Below, in pieces: positions 63,561-64,000 of a stretch of 64,000 nucleotides of DNA (the stretch's first letter is position 1; each line of letters starts with the position of its first letter). This DNA is from Streptomyces avicenniae. Lineage in GTDB: Bacteria > Actinomycetota > Actinomycetes > Streptomycetales > Streptomycetaceae. Below the pieces are notes generated by a model. That model did not search any database. It was not told where the DNA came from and saw only the letters and a program-made list of their open reading frames with translations. A program made the translations under genes and the position numbers. The DNA lies in the NCBI RefSeq assembly GCF_000719135.1, contig NZ_JOEK01000004.1:62001-126000 (forward strand). The letters are read 5' to 3'.

Positions 63561-64000
63561 CCACCACCGAAGCCCCCCACACCCCCGCCCGCGCCGACGC
63601 CCCGGCACCGGCGCCCGTCCGCCGCGCCCGGCGCCTCGGCCCGGGACGCCCGATCCCCTTCGGCTGGGCCATCGGCCCCGCCCTCCTGCTCGCCGTCTGG
63701 TCGATCGGCTCCGCCACCGGCTGGATCGACCCGCGCAACCTGTCCGCGCCCTGGGACGTCGTGCGCACCGCGGGCGACCTCATCGCGGACGGACGGCTCC
63801 AGGAACACCTGTGGGCGTCCGCCAGGCGCGCACTCGCCGGACTCGCCCTCGGCGTCGCCGCCGGGCTCGTCCTCGCCGTCGTCTCGGGGCTGAGCCGCCT
63901 GGGCGAGGGCGTCATCGACGGCCCCGTGCAGATCAAGCGCTCCATCCCGTCCCTCGCGCTGATCCCGCTGCTCATCCTGTGGTTCGGCATCGGCGAGTCG
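63557..64000 (+). CDS. ABC transporter permease, SsuC/TauC-like (3' end missing)
   Basis: 148 codons are visible from a GTG that overlaps the binding-protein stop, and the frame is open to the right edge. A ~35-residue Pro/Arg/Ala-rich cytoplasmic start precedes a first membrane segment near 39-50. The region EHLWASARRALAGLALGVAA near residue 92, and then PVQIKRSIPSLALIPLLILW, match sulfonate/nitrate/taurine permeases. The full protein should be about 280 aa. The ATPase gene is expected next. Confidence 0.9.
   Translation, partial: MTTTEAPHTPARADAPAPAPVRRARRLGPGRPIPFGWAIGPALLLAVWSIGSATGWIDPRNLSAPWDVVRTAGDLIADGRLQEHLWASARRALAGLALGVAAGLVLAVVSGLSRLGEGVIDGPVQIKRSIPSLALIPLLILWFGIGES

Overview
The window looks like the chromosome of a Streptomyces or close relative. 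It is very GC-rich, GC-biased at third codon positions, uses many GTG starts, and carries Streptomyces-typical families. It is cut at both ends: a mannose-1-phosphate guanylyltransferase gene is entered at its 3' part, and an ABC permease gene runs off the right edge.

Bases 1-11265 are a conserved housekeeping block: the guanylyltransferase, DUF881 / small basic protein / DUF881, a GarA-like FHA protein, a DUF151 protein, a MerR regulator, DNA polymerase IV, a PRC-barrel protein, and gcvP under a tandem glycine riboswitch. As I recall it, the order parallels the mycobacterial Rv1823-Rv1832 region. Bases 11266-18565 hold mixed single genes: a hypothetical, a GCS2-type glutamate-cysteine ligase, a CPBP protease, a DUF4232 lipoprotein, a divergent PPOx-like / MocR pair, and an IclR regulator.

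Bases 18572-30984 are an accessory polymorphic-toxin locus. A secreted DNRLRE / FG-GAP protein is divergent from a 2,564-codon RHS protein. The RHS protein has an embedded ricin-type lectin, a HINT domain and a DUF4258-like C-terminal toxin candidate. Two lower-GC genes follow, DUF2283 and DUF4265, as the immunity candidates.

Bases 31052-52317 are mostly core metabolism: a 3-hydroxyisobutyryl-CoA hydrolase-like protein, a two-gene molybdenum hydroxylase, an amidotransferase-methyltransferase fusion, a HipA-like kinase with DUF3037, two SDRs, ung, a Gfo/Idh oxidoreductase, uppP, a spermidine-synthase-like protein, lipoproteins, a DMT transporter, an XRE-cupin regulator, a two-component system and a nucleotidyltransferase. 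Bases 52373-56067 hold an arylamine N-acetyltransferase with an Asp-to-Glu change, a transposase remnant, an MFS exporter and its TetR-type regulator.

Bases 56357-60266 are a second toxin-related scar: a frameshifted, truncated RHS-type secreted gene, then five SUKH (SMI1/KNR4) immunity-like genes in the order A-B-B-A-B. The two A copies are recent duplicates. The last B copy is frameshifted at a run of nine G.

Bases 60571-64000 hold a GH64 beta-1,3-glucanase under a LacI/CebR-like palindrome, two very strong hairpins, and a sulfonate/nitrate-type ABC transporter operon. The operon is preceded by a leaderless 24-codon leader peptide ending in Pro-Cys-Arg. At least nine genes share the layout TANNNT, 6-7 bases, start codon, which suggests leaderless transcripts.
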